64,000 nucleotides of DNA from Bradyrhizobium archetypum. GTDB taxonomy: Bacteria; Pseudomonadota; Alphaproteobacteria; Rhizobiales; Xanthobacteraceae. Every line of letters begins with the position of its first letter. Within the stretch, counting starts at the first letter, position 1. Under the pieces are notes generated by a model. That model made no database searches. It worked only from the letters and a program-made list of their open reading frames with translations, and had not been told where the DNA came from. Below are positions 1-10,142 of this stretch, in pieces. The position numbers were made by a program, and so were the translations under genes. Location of the stretch: assembly GCF_013114835.1 (NCBI RefSeq), contig NZ_JAAVLW010000002.1, positions 558,001 through 622,000 of the forward strand. The letters run 5' to 3'.

Positions 1-2137
1 ATCGGGCCCCGTCGGGTTCTAACACCAAGTCGAATTCACCGCTGAGATCACGCTCGATGCAGCGCTCCATCAAGCGGCTGCCAAATCCGCGGCGCTTGGG
101 CGGCCGGACCTCCGGCCCACCGCTTTCGCGCCAATCGCACTCGAGGATCATGCGTGACGGCTCATTGCGAAGGTTCCATCGTACTGAAACTGACCCTTGC
201 GACGAAGACAGAGCCCCGTACTTGCTGGCGTTCGTCAGAAGCTCGTTCAAAACCATTGTGACATTCAGCGCTATTCGAGGACTGAGTTCGACGTGAGGGC
301 CGGCCGTGAGAACCCGGCCTTCGCCCGCCACCGGCGCGATGATGTCGTGAATGAGCGTCTCCAAAGGTGCGTCCTGCCAGTTTCGTTTAGAAAGCAGGTC
401 GTGGGCATGAGCGAGTGCCAGAATCCTTCCTTCAAAAGTCTTGGTGAATTCGCTCAGGCTCTTGGAATGGCGTGCCGTCTGGTTTGCCAAGGACTGAACG
501 GTTGCGAGGGTATTTTTGACGCGGTGATTAAGTTCATCGATTAGCACTTTCTGTGCATTCTCGGCCCGCTTGCGTTCGGTGATGTCCACCAGCATGTTGA
601 TGGCACCTACCAGGTTGCCGTCAGCGTCTCGTAGAGGTGTAGGATAAGGAATGAATGGCACACGCGTGCCGTCCGGACGCTCGGCCGTGGCTTCTGCGCC
701 GCGAACCGGACGGTTTTCTCTGAGCGTGACTGCCATGGGGCATTCGTTGTGAGGCAAGGGGGTGCCGTCTGGCCAATAGAGCTTCCAAGTCACGCACCAT
801 TGATCATCAGGCAGGGGAGTTCTGCCGGCCATCTCTACCGCAGCCTTGTTGAAGAAATTGATGCGGCCCGCGGCATCGGTCGTGTAAACGGCGGCAGGCA
901 GGGCTTCTAGCAAATCACGCATCCGCTGCTCGCTTTCTCGGATGCGATCCTGCAGTTGTTTGGCTTCAGTGACATCTTGGCTAACACGGACTCCATACTG
1001 AAAGTGTCCGGCCGCGTCGCGCACTGATGAGCTGAAGATATCGAGATAGCGAACTGTGCCGTCGGGCCGTACTGCGCGCTTGCGATAAGAATAGTTTTGA
1101 ATCTCGCCGCTTACCTGTCTTGCATAAAGTTCGGCGTCCCTGGAGCGATCTTCAGGATGAGTATAATCATTGAAATTCAGGCCAATTAGCTCTTTGTGAG
1201 AGCGACCAGTAATTCTACACAATGCGTCATTGACGCGCAGCAGCTTCCCGCTCTCGTCAGCTTCAGCTATTCCGACGCTGGCGGCTTCGTAGGTTGCGGC
1301 AAGGCGGACCTCGCTGGACTCCCGAGCCACTTCCGCTGCACGCAACTCGGTGATGTCAGTGGTAAAACAGCGTGTATTTATGAATTTTCCATCCTCAATG
1401 CGACTATTCGAGGTGATGAGAACGTGCTTGATCGAGCCGTCCTTGGCGCGCAGGCGCGCGCGATAGCGGTTAAGTTTCTCACCGCAGGACAGGCGTTGAA
1501 GGATGTCGCCGATCACCGGGGCGTCGGCATGAAATTCTGCGATATGGTGTCCAATGTATTCGTCGGGCCGGTATCCAAGCAAATCGAGTTCTGCCTTATT
1601 GGCGCGCTGGATGATGCCCTCGCCGCTGACGATATGAAGACCGATCGCGCTGTTTTCGAAGAAGTCCTCAAGTTCCCTGGTCTTGCGCTGGACCTCGGCT
1701 TCGATCTGCTTACGGCTAGTAATGTCCTGGAAGCAGTTTATTGCGCCTTCGATACGGCCGGCGTGGTCGCGAAGGGGCCGAATGTTGACGAGGGCGGTAA
1801 GCCTGGATCCGTCTGGGCGCTCAATGACGACTTCGGCATTTCGGGTGGGTATGCCCAACTTTACCGCGGTGGCCATCGGGCAGTCGGCGTGGGCGAGGGC
1901 CTTTCCATCGGGCAGAAACAAGCGATGCGAACCGCAGAAGAGTTCGTGTGCTTCCAGATCGGGCTTTCGGCCCCAAAGGACCGCAGCTTCGCTGTTGTAA
2001 CCGACTAGCCGACCGTCGCGATCGCAAAGGTAGACGGCGCCTGGGATCGCGTCGAAAGCAGCCGGTCCGGCGGCCAAAAATGCTTGATATTCCGTTAATT
2101 TACGCGCGGAAAGAGGGAATTCTTCCACATTTGACAT
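1..2137 (-). CDS. PAS-domain HWE-family sensor histidine kinase (3' end outside window)
   Basis: Reading the minus strand from an ATG at 2137 gives an unbroken frame to the window edge, about 712 codons. I read successive PAS/PAC units, each ending in a 'DIT' type motif (FQDITSRKQ, TTDITEL, SQDVTEA, LVDITERKRAE), followed by the phospho-acceptor box ELNHRVKNTLATVQSLA near 497-547. That box is typical of the HWE/HisKA_2 histidine kinases common in rhizobia. The N-box follows (VLNELLTNASKYGAL). These kinases autophosphorylate on the box His in response to a PAS-sensed signal, often light, redox or a ligand; the ligand is unknown here. There is no transmembrane segment in the visible part, so it is probably cytosolic. 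The extreme C-terminus (final ATP-binding G-box) lies outside the window. No response regulator is adjacent. Family call is firm, signal unknown. Confidence 0.9.
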   Translation of the reverse strand, partial: MSNVEEFPLSARKLTEYQAFLAAGPAAFDAIPGAVYLCDRDGRLVGYNSEAAVLWGRKPDLEAHELFCGSHRLFLPDGKALAHADCPMATAVKLGIPTRNAEVVIERPDGSRLTALVNIRPLRDHAGRIEGAINCFQDITSRKQIEAEVQRKTRELEDFFENSAIGLHIVSGEGIIQRANKAELDLLGYRPDEYIGHHIAEFHADAPVIGDILQRLSCGEKLNRYRARLRAKDGSIKHVLITSNSRIEDGKFINTRCFTTDITELRAAEVARESSEVRLAATYEAASVGIAEADESGKLLRVNDALCRITGRSHKELIGLNFNDYTHPEDRSRDAELYARQVSGEIQNYSYRKRAVRPDGTVRYLDIFSSSVRDAAGHFQYGVRVSQDVTEAKQLQDRIRESEQRMRDLLEALPAAVYTTDAAGRINFFNKAAVEMAGRTPLPDDQWCVTWKLYWPDGTPLPHNECPMAVTLRENRPVRGAEATAERPDGTRVPFIPYPTPLRDADGNLVGAINMLVDITERKRAENAQKVLIDELNHRVKNTLATVQSLANQTARHSKSLSEFTKTFEGRILALAHAHDLLSKRNWQDAPLETLIHDIIAPVAGEGRVLTAGPHVELSPRIALNVTMVLNELLTNASKYGALSSSQGSVSVRWNLRNEPSRMILECDWRESGGPEVRPPKRRGFGSRLMERCIERDLSGEFDLVLEPDGAR

Positions 2138-2650
2138 CTGTATTTCCCTTTGGACGGTCGGCACGGCTTGCCAGCAGGTGACGACGGTCCGGGTGCGAAA
2201 GTATCGGATGAGGCACAAAGCTCCGCCAAAAGCCTCTAACGCGAAAAATGACCCTGTGTTCCTAGCGTATTCCCCGCGGCGCCGCAGCGGCCGGCGGGCG
2301 GCCCCAGCTGGTCCCGGTGGGGTTCACAGACCCAGCCCTCGTCCTCTCACAAGAGGCATAGCGGTTTAGGCATTCCTGGGCCGGGACTAGGAATCGGCGG
2401 CGTTGCAACAGGCGCTCGCTCTATCTGGCAAATCAGGCTCAGGAAGCGCCAGAACTCCTGATCGAGGCACTGCAGCAGTTCGAGGCTGCAACAGTCTAGG
2501 ATCGCACACGCGGCGGTTTCGCTTCTCCTCCGGATGGTTGCGCATGAGATCGCAGGAGAGAGCTGAGGTCCGCTAATGGGATGGTCCCGCCGTGCTCCGG
2601 CCCTGCCAGCACGAGAAGCTGGCAAGGGGCGCTCAAGACAAGGAGCACGC
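2138..2650. other. No gene seen; left flank of an IS110 element
   Basis: This stretch separates the kinase start from a decayed IS110 transposase. I see no credible reading frame. The part from about 2360 is probably the non-coding left flank of the insertion sequence, which in IS110 elements is often long, but I could not define an end. Confidence 0.4.
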
Positions 2651-3716
2651 CATGTCTCAGAAACTCAACGCAGCGATCGCCGTAATCGGCATCGATATCG
2701 GCAAGAACTCGTTCCACATCGTCGGTCATGATCACCGCGGTGTCATCGTGCTGCGGCAGAAGTGGTCACGCGACCAGGTGGAAACGCGGCTCGCCAACCT
2801 GCCGCCGTGCTTGATCGGTATGGAGGCCTGCGTCGGCGCCCATCATCTCAGCCGCAAACTTCAAATGCTTGGCCACGACGCCCGCCTGATGCCGGCGAAA
2901 TACGTGCGCCCGTACTCGAAGGGACAGAAAAATGACTTCCGGGATGCGGAAGCCGTCGCCGAGGCTGTCCAACGCCCGACCATGAAGTTCGTCGCGACCA
3001 AGACCGCCGATCAGCTTGACCTTCAGGCACGCACCGCGTCCGCGATCGATTGGTTGGTCAGCGTACCGGCGTCATCAATCAGATCCGCGCGTTCCTGCTG
3101 GAGCGGGGCATCGCGTGCGGCAAGGCCTGCATTCCCTGCGGTTCGAGCTGCCGGATATCTTGGCGACACGCACCGATGTGCTCTCGCCTCGCATGTTGCC
3201 CATCATCGAGGGTCTGGCGGAAGACTGGCGCCGGCTGGATGAACGGATCGAGGGGCTATCTAGCGAGATCGAAACGCTGGCCCGTCAAGATAAGGCTTGC
3301 GAGCGACTGATGACGGTGCCCGGCATTGGCCCGATCATTTCGAGCGCAATGGTAGCTGCGATTGGCACTGGAGACGTGTTCTCGAAAGGCCGCGACTTCG
3401 GCGCCTGGCTTGGACTGGTGCCGAAGCAGATATCGACCGGCGATCGCACGATCCTCGGCAGCACATCGAGGCGCGGCAATCGCTACCTGCGCGCGCTGTT
3501 CGTGCAAGCCGCATGGGTTGTGCTGGTCAAGGTCAAGTGTTGGGAGCGCGCTATGGCCTCAACTCTTAAATCGAAGCCGCCAAGAAGCGATTGCACCACA
3601 ACGTGCTGGCGATTGCGCTCGCCAACAAGCTCGCGCGGATCGCCTGGACGGTCCTCAACAAGGGACGCGCCTTCGCGTGCGTCAAGACGGAGAAGACGGC
3701 GTCCCGACCTGCTTGA
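2651..3716 (+). pseudogene. IS110-family transposase, frameshifted
   Basis: The ATG at 2651 opens a DEDD-type IS110 transposase: N-terminal IGIDIGKNSFHIVG, then QKNDFRDAEAVAEA, both typical of the RuvC-like catalytic half. Near 3030 the frame is lost. The sequence resumes in a second frame (QRTGVINQIRAFLLERGIA), then a third (LPDILATRTDVLSPRMLPII, and the C-terminal MTVPGIGPIISSAMVAAIG and GTSRRGNRYLR-type region). After about 3585 it shifts again to a tail reading HNVLAIALANKLARIAWTVL that stops at 3716. At least three frameshifts make the element inactive by itself. The C-terminal transposase_20 region with its conserved Ser is recognisable. Confidence 0.85.
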
Positions 3717-4316
3717 TCCTCGCGCCGTGCGCGGGGCCGTCAAGGCGCGGCCTGGCGGCAGGAGAGCAAGACGTCAGGACACACGACGGCCGGCCTTGAC
3801 GATCCCTGCGCGCGGCGCGTCGGCGCGCGCAGGCCGGGACGAAGGAACGACCGCCAGGCACGAACAAAGGAACAGCGCTAAATGAGGAGCCATCGATGAC
3901 CTAACAACACCCTTACCCGCCGAGGTCTGCGAGAGGATGAAACGACGATGGAGGATCGGTCTTCCCGGCGCATGCGAACACTGGTGACCCAAATGGCCCG
4001 TACGAGCCCTGTCCGCTAACCAGATCGCATGTGCGCTGATAACCATGATGGCCCGGAGCACAACACGCTCCAATCAGAGGCCGGATACATTGATGCAAGA
4101 CCGTATCTACCGGATCGTCGAAATCTTCTTGCACCGCACGGCCGGACCATACATACGGGTTATGAGCGCCGTTTTGGCGGCCAAGCCGCCGCTTCCGGTC
4201 TACCCTGAGACCTGCCGGCAAGCTCTGAACATCACGGCAAATAGGAACGATGATTACCGGCGGGCATTCAGGTGCCGAGCGGCCCCAATGGCCTCGGGGC
4301 TCGACAAGGATATTAG
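3717..4316. other. No intact gene; IS-derived downstream sequence
   Basis: Between the IS110 transposase and the SdhB-like gene there is no frame with convincing protein character. The first part reads like the non-coding right flank of the IS110 element. Around 4060-4120 the translated plus strand (QRPDTLMQDR) resembles a string I associate with IS-adjacent remnants in Bradyrhizobium, but this is only an impression. Confidence 0.35.
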
Positions 4317-5093
4317 ATGGTGCAATTCGCGCTTCCGCGAAACTCGAAGGTTGGAACCGGAAGGACTTGGCCCAGACCGGAGTCAGCAGCCTTGCGGGAG
4401 TTTCGGATTTATCGCTGGAATCCGGACGACGGCAGAAATCCTCGGACCGACACTTACTTTGTCGACGCAACTGATTGCGGCCCGATGGTGCTCGATGGAC
4501 TGATCTGGATCAAGAACAACATCGATCCCACACTGACTTTCCGTCGATCTTGTCGCGAAGGGATCTGCGGATCCTGCGCGATGAACATCAACGGGCAGAA
4601 TACGCTCGCCTGTACCAGGGCTATGGATCTGGACGACGATCTGGTGCGGATAAATCCGCTGCCACACCAGCCCGTCATCAAGGACCTAGTACCTGATCTA
4701 TCGAACTTTTATGCGCAGCTCGCGATTATCGAACCGTGGCTGCAGACCAAGACACCGACGCCGCAAAAGGAATGGCGGCAAAGCCACGAGGACCGGGAGA
4801 AGCTGAACGGGCTGTACGAATGCATCCTTTGCGCCTGTTGCTCGACGTCGTGCCCGAGCTACTGGTGGAACAGCGAGCGCTTTTTGGGCCCAGCCGCGCT
4901 GCTGCAGGCAGCAAGATGGATCAACGATAGCCGGGACGAAGCGACCGGCGAGCGCCTCGATATTCTGGAGGACCCGTTTCGGCTATACCGCTGCCATATC
5001 ATTCTGAATTGCGCAAAGGCGTGCCCGAAAGGACTGAATCCATCGCAGGCTATTGCCGAAATAAGACTGAAGCTGCTGGGACGGAAAATATAA
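4317..5093 (+). CDS. sdhB: Succinate dehydrogenase iron-sulfur subunit (SdhB-like, stand-alone copy)
   Basis: The 258-residue product matches SdhB along its whole length. SdhB passes electrons from the flavin subunit to quinone through three iron-sulfur clusters at the inner membrane. The [2Fe-2S] ligands are seen in [12 protein letters not shown] plus a later Cys. The [4Fe-4S] and [3Fe-4S] ligands lie in [16 protein letters not shown] and [17 protein letters not shown]. The start at 4317 gives the usual N-terminus ([10 protein letters not shown]). Unusually, no sdhC, sdhD or sdhA lies beside it: an IS110 remnant precedes it and an unrelated LLM oxidoreductase follows. It is most likely a second, diverged copy. 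All cluster ligands are intact, so it could still fold and assemble with SdhA encoded elsewhere; this is inference. Confidence 0.9.
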   Translation: MVQFALPRNSKVGTGRTWPRPESAALREFRIYRWNPDDGRNPRTDTYFVDATDCGPMVLDGLIWIKNNIDPTLTFRRSCREGICGSCAMNINGQNTLACTRAMDLDDDLVRINPLPHQPVIKDLVPDLSNFYAQLAIIEPWLQTKTPTPQKEWRQSHEDREKLNGLYECILCACCSTSCPSYWWNSERFLGPAALLQAARWINDSRDEATGERLDILEDPFRLYRCHIILNCAKACPKGLNPSQAIAEIRLKLLGRKI

Positions 5094-5202
5094 GCGGTAG
5101 TCCCGCGGTCGGATCGAATGGCTTCCACCAGTTCCGTAGCGACCCCTGATAGAACCGCCTCTCGGTCGCGTTGGTTCAATCGCACGCCCGAGGAGAATCT
5201 TC

Positions 5203-6165
5203 ATGCCAAGAATAGGATTTCATGCATCGCATGAGCAGTTTGCCCCCTCTGAACTTCTCAGTCTGGTGCATCAGGTTGAGTCTGCCGGCTTCGATTGTGC
5301 AATGTCATCTGACCATTTCCGACCTTGGGGAGGATCGCAGGGGCAATCCGGATTCGCCTGGGCATGGCTCGGGGCTGCGCTCCAAGCAACGACGCTCCCT
5401 TTCGGCATCATCTCCGCCCCAGGCTACCGCTATCATCCGGCCATCCTTGCCCAGGCGGCTGCAACCCTGTCTGAGATGTTTCCCGAGCGGTTGTGGCTCG
5501 CGCTTGGAAGCGGGCAACGGCTGAATGAAGACATCACTGGCCTGCCTTGGCCGGAGAAAGCCGAGCGGAACGCTCGTATGCGGGAATGTGCTGACATCAT
5601 CAGGGCATTGTTCCGCGGCGAAACCGTTTCTCATCGCGGGAGGGTCGTCGTTGTCGACGCGCGGCTCTACTCTTTGCCCAAACAGCCGCCTCGGCTGCTT
5701 GCAGCAGCAGTGACGGAAGCCACGGCTGAACTCGCCGGAGCGTGGGCGGACGGACTGCTGACGGTGAATGGACCACCCGACCAGGTCAGCAAAGTTATTG
5801 AGGCGTTCCATCGCGGAGGCGGGCAGGGAAAGCCGCTGTTGATGCAGGTCGGCTTGAACTGGTCCAGAACCGAGCAGGATGCGCTTCGAGGAGCGTACGA
5901 GCAGTGGCACTACAACGTACTCGGTGGCGAGGTGAATTGGGAGTTGCGGTCCCCGCAGGATTTCGAAACCGCAACGAGGTTCGTTCGTCCGGAAGACATG
6001 CGACAATCGCTGTTGATCTCGGCTGACCTGAGCAGGCACGCAGCATGGCTGCAGGAATACGTCGAGCTTGGCTTCGACGAACTGTACCTGCATCAGGTCG
6101 GCGTCAACCAAAGCGAGTTCATCGAAGCATTCGGCCAAGAAGTGCTGCCGTCCCTGAGATCGTAG
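5203..6165 (+). CDS. LLM-class flavin oxidoreductase, non-F420 type
   Basis: This 320-residue protein has the luciferase-like monooxygenase TIM-barrel pattern: IGFHASHEQFAPSELL at the N-terminus, ESAGFDCAMSSDHFRPW, then FPERLWLALGSGQRLNE, and a late AGAWADGLLTVNGPP stretch. It resembles the family described as a probable non-F420 flavinoid oxidoreductase, related to F420-dependent enzymes but found in organisms that lack F420, so FMN is the likelier cofactor. The substrate is unknown. The start is set by a strong ribosome site (GAGGAG, about 8 bases upstream). The gap to the SdhB-like gene is 109 bases, so co-transcription is possible but not required. Confidence 0.8.
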   Translation: MPRIGFHASHEQFAPSELLSLVHQVESAGFDCAMSSDHFRPWGGSQGQSGFAWAWLGAALQATTLPFGIISAPGYRYHPAILAQAAATLSEMFPERLWLALGSGQRLNEDITGLPWPEKAERNARMRECADIIRALFRGETVSHRGRVVVVDARLYSLPKQPPRLLAAAVTEATAELAGAWADGLLTVNGPPDQVSKVIEAFHRGGGQGKPLLMQVGLNWSRTEQDALRGAYEQWHYNVLGGEVNWELRSPQDFETATRFVRPEDMRQSLLISADLSRHAAWLQEYVELGFDELYLHQVGVNQSEFIEAFGQEVLPSLRS

Positions 6166-6289
6166 AAAGCCAAGCTGCTGGAAACGGCCGCTCGCATTCA
6201 GCGGGCATATCGTTCAGCGATGCTGGCGTACCGCCGAGATCGATTGAGGACCAGTGTCATGCAACGGTGTTGAGGGATAGGCGGGTCAG

Positions 6290-6499
6290 TCATTGCACAG
6301 GTCTGATCGGACGACGCCTGTACTCGTCTATTGCGACATTTGAAAGCAGCAGCCTGCGCTTCTCGCCGCGCCTCATCATGCCGATTATAGTATCTGACAG
6401 GATTCGCGAAGTGTCGATTGGTTCACCCAGTTCACCTGTCCTTTCGAGGACATTCCAAGCAATGGTGAAGGATTGCTCAAAAAGTTCGTTGTCACTCAT
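6290..6499 (-). CDS. Small conserved hypothetical protein (69 aa)
   Basis: The reading frame encodes a compact, mostly helical acidic-to-basic protein: an N-terminal LFEQSFTIAWNVLERTGELG followed by SDTIIGMMRRGEKRRLLLSN. Short proteins of this pattern are frequent in Bradyrhizobium genomes as single genes; I know of no assigned function. It has no signal peptide or membrane segment. It stands alone between two rightward genes. The codon use fits the surrounding genome, which supports a real gene. Confidence 0.65.
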   Translation of the reverse strand: MSDNELFEQSFTIAWNVLERTGELGEPIDTSRILSDTIIGMMRRGEKRRLLLSNVAIDEYRRRPIRPVQ

Positions 6500-6868
6500 C
6501 CGGCGAAAACGACAGCGAATCTAAAATGTTCCTACAAGGAAGTGCCGCCCTGAACCAGCATACCGCCAACGTAAGTTAAGCGCGGGGAACGGGCTTTCAC
6601 AAGAGCCTGCAACTGGCTCGGGCGATGTGCTCTCCAGACACTAAGGAGCCGGCTTGAAAGGTGAGGTCGTAGATCACCTCCAGGTGTGAAGGTGAGCGGC
6701 CAGCCTCAGCGTGGAGCTGCGGTTCGCGCCAGAGAAGCTGAGAACCATAAAGGCCAGTTTGCGCTTCGTCATCATAGGAATTCCGTAGGAACCAGTACGC
6801 TTACAGCTCATTCAGTTTGCATGTACTCCTACTACAGGACCAAACGCCGGCCGGCGCCGCGGAAGGCC
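6500..6868. other. No gene seen upstream of the NADH dehydrogenase
   Basis: The region holds the upstream side of both the small leftward gene (ends at 6499) and the rightward type II NADH dehydrogenase. The dehydrogenase frame stays open upstream to 6686, but the extra N-terminal residues lack family resemblance. No clear promoter boxes were identified by eye. Confidence 0.4.
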
Positions 6869-8176
6869 ATGTTGCGGGCGTCGGTCCCGACCAACATTGC
6901 TGCCAATCCAGCAAACCATAAGCAGATTACATCGGGGGAAACTCGCCCGAGGGTGGTCATCATCGGTGCGGGATTCGCCGGTCTCGAAACGGCTCGAGCT
7001 CTGTCAGGGGCCGAGGTGGACGTGGTCCTGCTCGACAGGAAGAACCATCATTGCTTTCAGCCGCTTCTGTATCAGGTAGCAACCGCCGCACTTTCGCCGG
7101 CCGATGTGGCGTGGCCGATTCGGTCCATCGTCTCGGACCAGGACAATGTCATTGTCATTATGGCAGACGTCTGCGCGGTGGATACCACCTCGAAGATCGT
7201 CAGGACGAAGGAGGGCGATAGTTTTCATTACGATTATCTCGTGATCGCAACGGGCGCCTACAGCTCTTACTTCAACCATCCCGAATGGGCGCAATATGCG
7301 CCGGGGCTCAAGACGATCGAGGATGCCACGCGGATCCGCGCAAAAATTCTGATCGGCTTTGAGCGTGCCGAAAAGGGCACTTCTGAAGCCGAGATCCAGA
7401 AGTTCATGACATTCGTCGTGGTCGGAGGTGGTCCAACCGGGGTTGAATTGGCCGGTTCGATTGCGGAGATCGCGCGAAGCGTGCTGGTTCGGGATTTCAG
7501 GAGGATCAACCCGCAATCGGCGAGGATTGTGCTGGCCGAGGCCGGCCCTCGTATTCTGTCCACCTTTCCGACCGATCTGTCTGACTACACCGAAAAGACC
7601 CTCACGGATGTCGGCGTCGAAGTGATAACGGGACGCGCGGTTACTAGCTGCGACGAGCAGGGCGTCTCGCTCGCTGGCGGCGAGCGGATCGAAACGGCTT
7701 GCGTGCTGTGGGCTGCCGGAGTCAAGGCGTCGCCGGCGGCGGAATGGCTGGGCGTTGAAGGCGATCGAGCCGGCAGGGTCCCCGTGAATGAATTCCTTCT
7801 GATTCCCGGGTCTTCAAACGTGTTTGTCATCGGAGACACCGCATCAGTTCGCGGCGGGGGCGAGCCTGTGCCCGGCCTGGCGCCCGCGGCAAAGCAAATG
7901 GGCCGACATGTCGGAAGGCATATTACCGCCATCGTGGCGGGCGCCAAGCCCCGCCAATCGTTCGTCTATCGCCATCAGGGCGATTTGGCCACAATCGGCC
8001 GTAAGGCCGCTGTTGTTGCGTTCAGCAGGACGAAACTAAGGGGCTTTCTTGGATGGCTCGTTTGGAGCGTCGCTCATATCTACTTCTTAATCGGGGCACG
8101 AAACCGCGCGGTCGTGGCGATCAACTGGGTTTGGGAATATATCACATTCCAACGCGGAGCTCGCCTGATCAGCTAG
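6869..8176 (+). CDS. ndh: Type II NADH:quinone oxidoreductase (NDH-2)
   Basis: The protein has the two dinucleotide-binding folds of NDH-2. The FAD site is VVIIGAGFAGLETARAL, followed by KNHHCFQPLLYQVATAALSP, a hallmark of the family. The NADH site is FVVVGGGPTGVELAGSIAEI. A late FVIGDTA motif and AAKQMGRHVGRHI complete the FAD domain. The C-terminal amphipathic/hydrophobic stretch (FLGWLVWSVAHIYFLIG) should dock it to the membrane. NDH-2 oxidises NADH and reduces quinone without pumping protons. Length (435 residues from 6869) fits the family. An ATG at 6821 is in the same frame and could also be used, since the ribosome site ahead of 6869 is very close. Neighbours do not suggest an operon. 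Confidence 0.92.
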   Translation: MLRASVPTNIAANPANHKQITSGETRPRVVIIGAGFAGLETARALSGAEVDVVLLDRKNHHCFQPLLYQVATAALSPADVAWPIRSIVSDQDNVIVIMADVCAVDTTSKIVRTKEGDSFHYDYLVIATGAYSSYFNHPEWAQYAPGLKTIEDATRIRAKILIGFERAEKGTSEAEIQKFMTFVVVGGGPTGVELAGSIAEIARSVLVRDFRRINPQSARIVLAEAGPRILSTFPTDLSDYTEKTLTDVGVEVITGRAVTSCDEQGVSLAGGERIETACVLWAAGVKASPAAEWLGVEGDRAGRVPVNEFLLIPGSSNVFVIGDTASVRGGGEPVPGLAPAAKQMGRHVGRHITAIVAGAKPRQSFVYRHQGDLATIGRKAAVVAFSRTKLRGFLGWLVWSVAHIYFLIGARNRAVVAINWVWEYITFQRGARLIS

Positions 8177-8348
8177 TCGGATCGACGAACGGTCTGGCTG
8201 TTCGTTCGGCGCAGCTAACATAAAGTCGGATTCCGCCGTTGTGACTTGCCGCTCTCCAACCATGCCGCCCGAGAGAGATCGCGTGCCGCTCGATTGCCGG
8301 GTGAGGATTCGCGATGCTTGTAAGCAACGAACCTGCTCCGTTCCACGC

Positions 8349-8711
8349 CTATGGCAGCACCCAAAGCGCAGACGCTACGATCATGATACCCAGGACCAGG
8401 GACAAACCAATTAGCCACCACGCTTGTCCGATCCCCCGCCTTCTTTGTCTATTTTTGGTAGTGCGCGCACGTACCTCTTCGGCGGCTGCTAGTCGAACCT
8501 GGACAGTACTGTTCGGATTCCCGCCAGCCTCGTCGTCAGTTCCCAGCGGAGCGGCCGCTGGGTCCCCAGCGTCGACCTTATCACCTGCGTGCCCCTGATC
8601 GATTGCAATGCGGAGCTGCTCGGTGGTTTCAATAGGAGCCTTTGCGCTGAACTCAGCAGGTGCCGAGGGAGAAGAGCTCGATGCGCGATTGTTGTAATTG
8701 CTGTTACCCAT
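8349..8711 (-). CDS. Small membrane-anchored hypothetical protein (120 aa)
   Basis: From the ATG at 8711 the product has a Ser/Ala-rich low-complexity head, a polar middle, a basic stretch (RARTTKNRQRRRG), and one C-terminal transmembrane segment (AWWLIGLSLVLGIMIVASAL). This is the layout of a tail-anchored protein facing the cytoplasm. A longer in-frame start at 8843 exists but the added residues look non-coding. I do not recognise a family. Confidence 0.5.
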   Translation of the reverse strand: MGNSNYNNRASSSSPSAPAEFSAKAPIETTEQLRIAIDQGHAGDKVDAGDPAAAPLGTDDEAGGNPNSTVQVRLAAAEEVRARTTKNRQRRRGIGQAWWLIGLSLVLGIMIVASALWVLP

Positions 8712-9470
8712 ACGTGACAACCAAGGCACGGCGCGAAAGTTTCGGTCGGCCGCATAGTCACAAAGAGGATCATTCATCCGGGCGTGGCAGGACATTTGCA
8801 GGCGATCTCTGGTGGACCAAACACGCTGTGGAAAAGGCGACAACGGGGCTGGTAAGCCACCGGTGCCTACTAGGGAAGGCGGCGGTGGTACAAGGGCATC
8901 AATTGACGGGCCCCGGCGCTAACTTTCAGCTGCGGCAGGCCGCAAACGTTGCCTCCACTCATTCAAAACCCGAGGAAGCTGGCTGAGCGCGGGCGCCCTT
9001 GAAATTCCGGCCGTTCTCCAGCTTGGAGCAATGTGATGCCAGAACCCAGCCAGTTCAGATCAGCTGACGTCGAGCGGTGACTCGCGCTTGCTGTACGCAC
9101 GCCAATAGGAACGATCGCGCAGATCGTGCTTTGTCGGTTTTCTTGACAGAGGCACCATGGAGCTCGCTGCGGTGATCGTCGGTCTGTTGATGGGCAGCTA
9201 CTCTTTCGCGGTCGCCCAAAGCTCGAGGGGCGGACGACAGCCGGCGGAGACCAAGGTGACCCGGGCAGTGCGTGGTGTCGCCGGCACGACTGTAGGCGAT
9301 AAGGCTCAAACCAATCAGTTTGACAGCTGCGAAAACGGCGACACTGGCGCGAGACGACGGAAGCGCCGAGCAAGAGCCCGACTGCGATTTTGGGGGCGAG
9401 GGGACCGGCGAAGAGGAAGACAGCAAGAACGAACTAAAGTGCTCGCAGCGAAGAACACGGGGGAGTGCAG
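8712..9470. other. No convincing gene (possible decayed small membrane gene)
   Basis: Several overlapping frames are open on both strands but none has sustained protein-like composition. The minus strand around 9270-9420 shows a short hydrophobic run (VFAAVKLIGLSLIAYS) that could be a remnant of a small membrane protein. I do not support a gene here. Confidence 0.35.
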
Positions 9471-10034
9471 ATGAATCTATCTCGTGAGGAAGAGAGAGCG
9501 GGCACCCGGAAGCTGTTCATGATCAGCTCGGTGATCGCGGGCGTATTGTTCATAGGGCTGTTCGCCTGGTTTGCGGTGCCGCAACTCACCGGCATAACCG
9601 ATTATTTAGGCCGTCCCCCAACAGGCGCCGACAAGGGAACAGCCAGCACGACGGTGGGCACCGGCGTGCCAACGCAGCGTGAAGCCGAGAGCGCGCATGC
9701 AAAGAATGACCCCAGCGGCGCCGAAGACAGCACCGGAGGCCGGGCGCGGAAAATTAAGGAGAGCTCTCAGTCGCTCTCACTCAGCAAAGAGCAGCGCGAT
9801 GAGCTGCGGACCATATTCTCCGCCGCAAGAGGACCGAAGACAGATCATCCAAACTTCGAGATGATGATCGGAACATCGGTCCCTCGCCAGACCGAACTGG
9901 CGGATCTGCCGCCGCAGGCCGCCCAGGTGCTCAACGGTCACGCAGGCAGCCAGTACATGATCGCCGGCAGCAACCTGATTGTCGTTGATCGGAACTCCCG
10001 GCGCGTGGCCGCTATTATCGCTGACGTGCAGTAA
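9471..10034 (+). CDS. Membrane-anchored protein with DUF1236-like C-terminus
   Basis: The ATG at 9471 follows a strong GGGGGAG ribosome site. Residues about 14-36 form one transmembrane helix (MISSVIAGVLFIGLFAWFAV). A Gly/Thr/Pro-rich linker follows, and then a periplasmic domain containing LSLSKEQRDELRTIF and ending LPPQAAQVLNGHAG followed by a GSNLIVVDRNSRRVAAII stretch. The ending resembles DUF1236, a short rhizobial envelope domain of unknown function. It is followed by a likely terminator, so it appears to be a single-gene unit. Confidence 0.65.
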   Translation: MNLSREEERAGTRKLFMISSVIAGVLFIGLFAWFAVPQLTGITDYLGRPPTGADKGTASTTVGTGVPTQREAESAHAKNDPSGAEDSTGGRARKIKESSQSLSLSKEQRDELRTIFSAARGPKTDHPNFEMMIGTSVPRQTELADLPPQAAQVLNGHAGSQYMIAGSNLIVVDRNSRRVAAIIADVQ

Positions 10035-10114
10035 ACTCACCACTGGACGCGGAGTGTGGTCAAGCGGGGTGGTCCGGGACGACAAGCAAAAGGCCGATCA
10101 TGATGGAGAGCTGA

Positions 10115-10142
10115 AGGCCGTCTCTATTGGCGGCCTCTTTCA
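10115..10142 (+). terminator. Probable rho-independent terminator
   Basis: AGGCCG at 10115-10120 pairs with CGGCCT at 10131-10136 around a 10-base loop. A T-rich run follows. It sits about 80 bases after the DUF1236-like gene and would end that transcript. Confidence 0.5.

Noticed and set aside
1196..2008. 270-residue plus-strand frame
   Set aside because: It is antisense to the PAS domains of the sensor kinase, whose frame reads through the whole region with clear motifs.
5305..6138. 277-residue minus-strand frame
   Set aside because: Antisense shadow of the LLM oxidoreductase; no family pattern.
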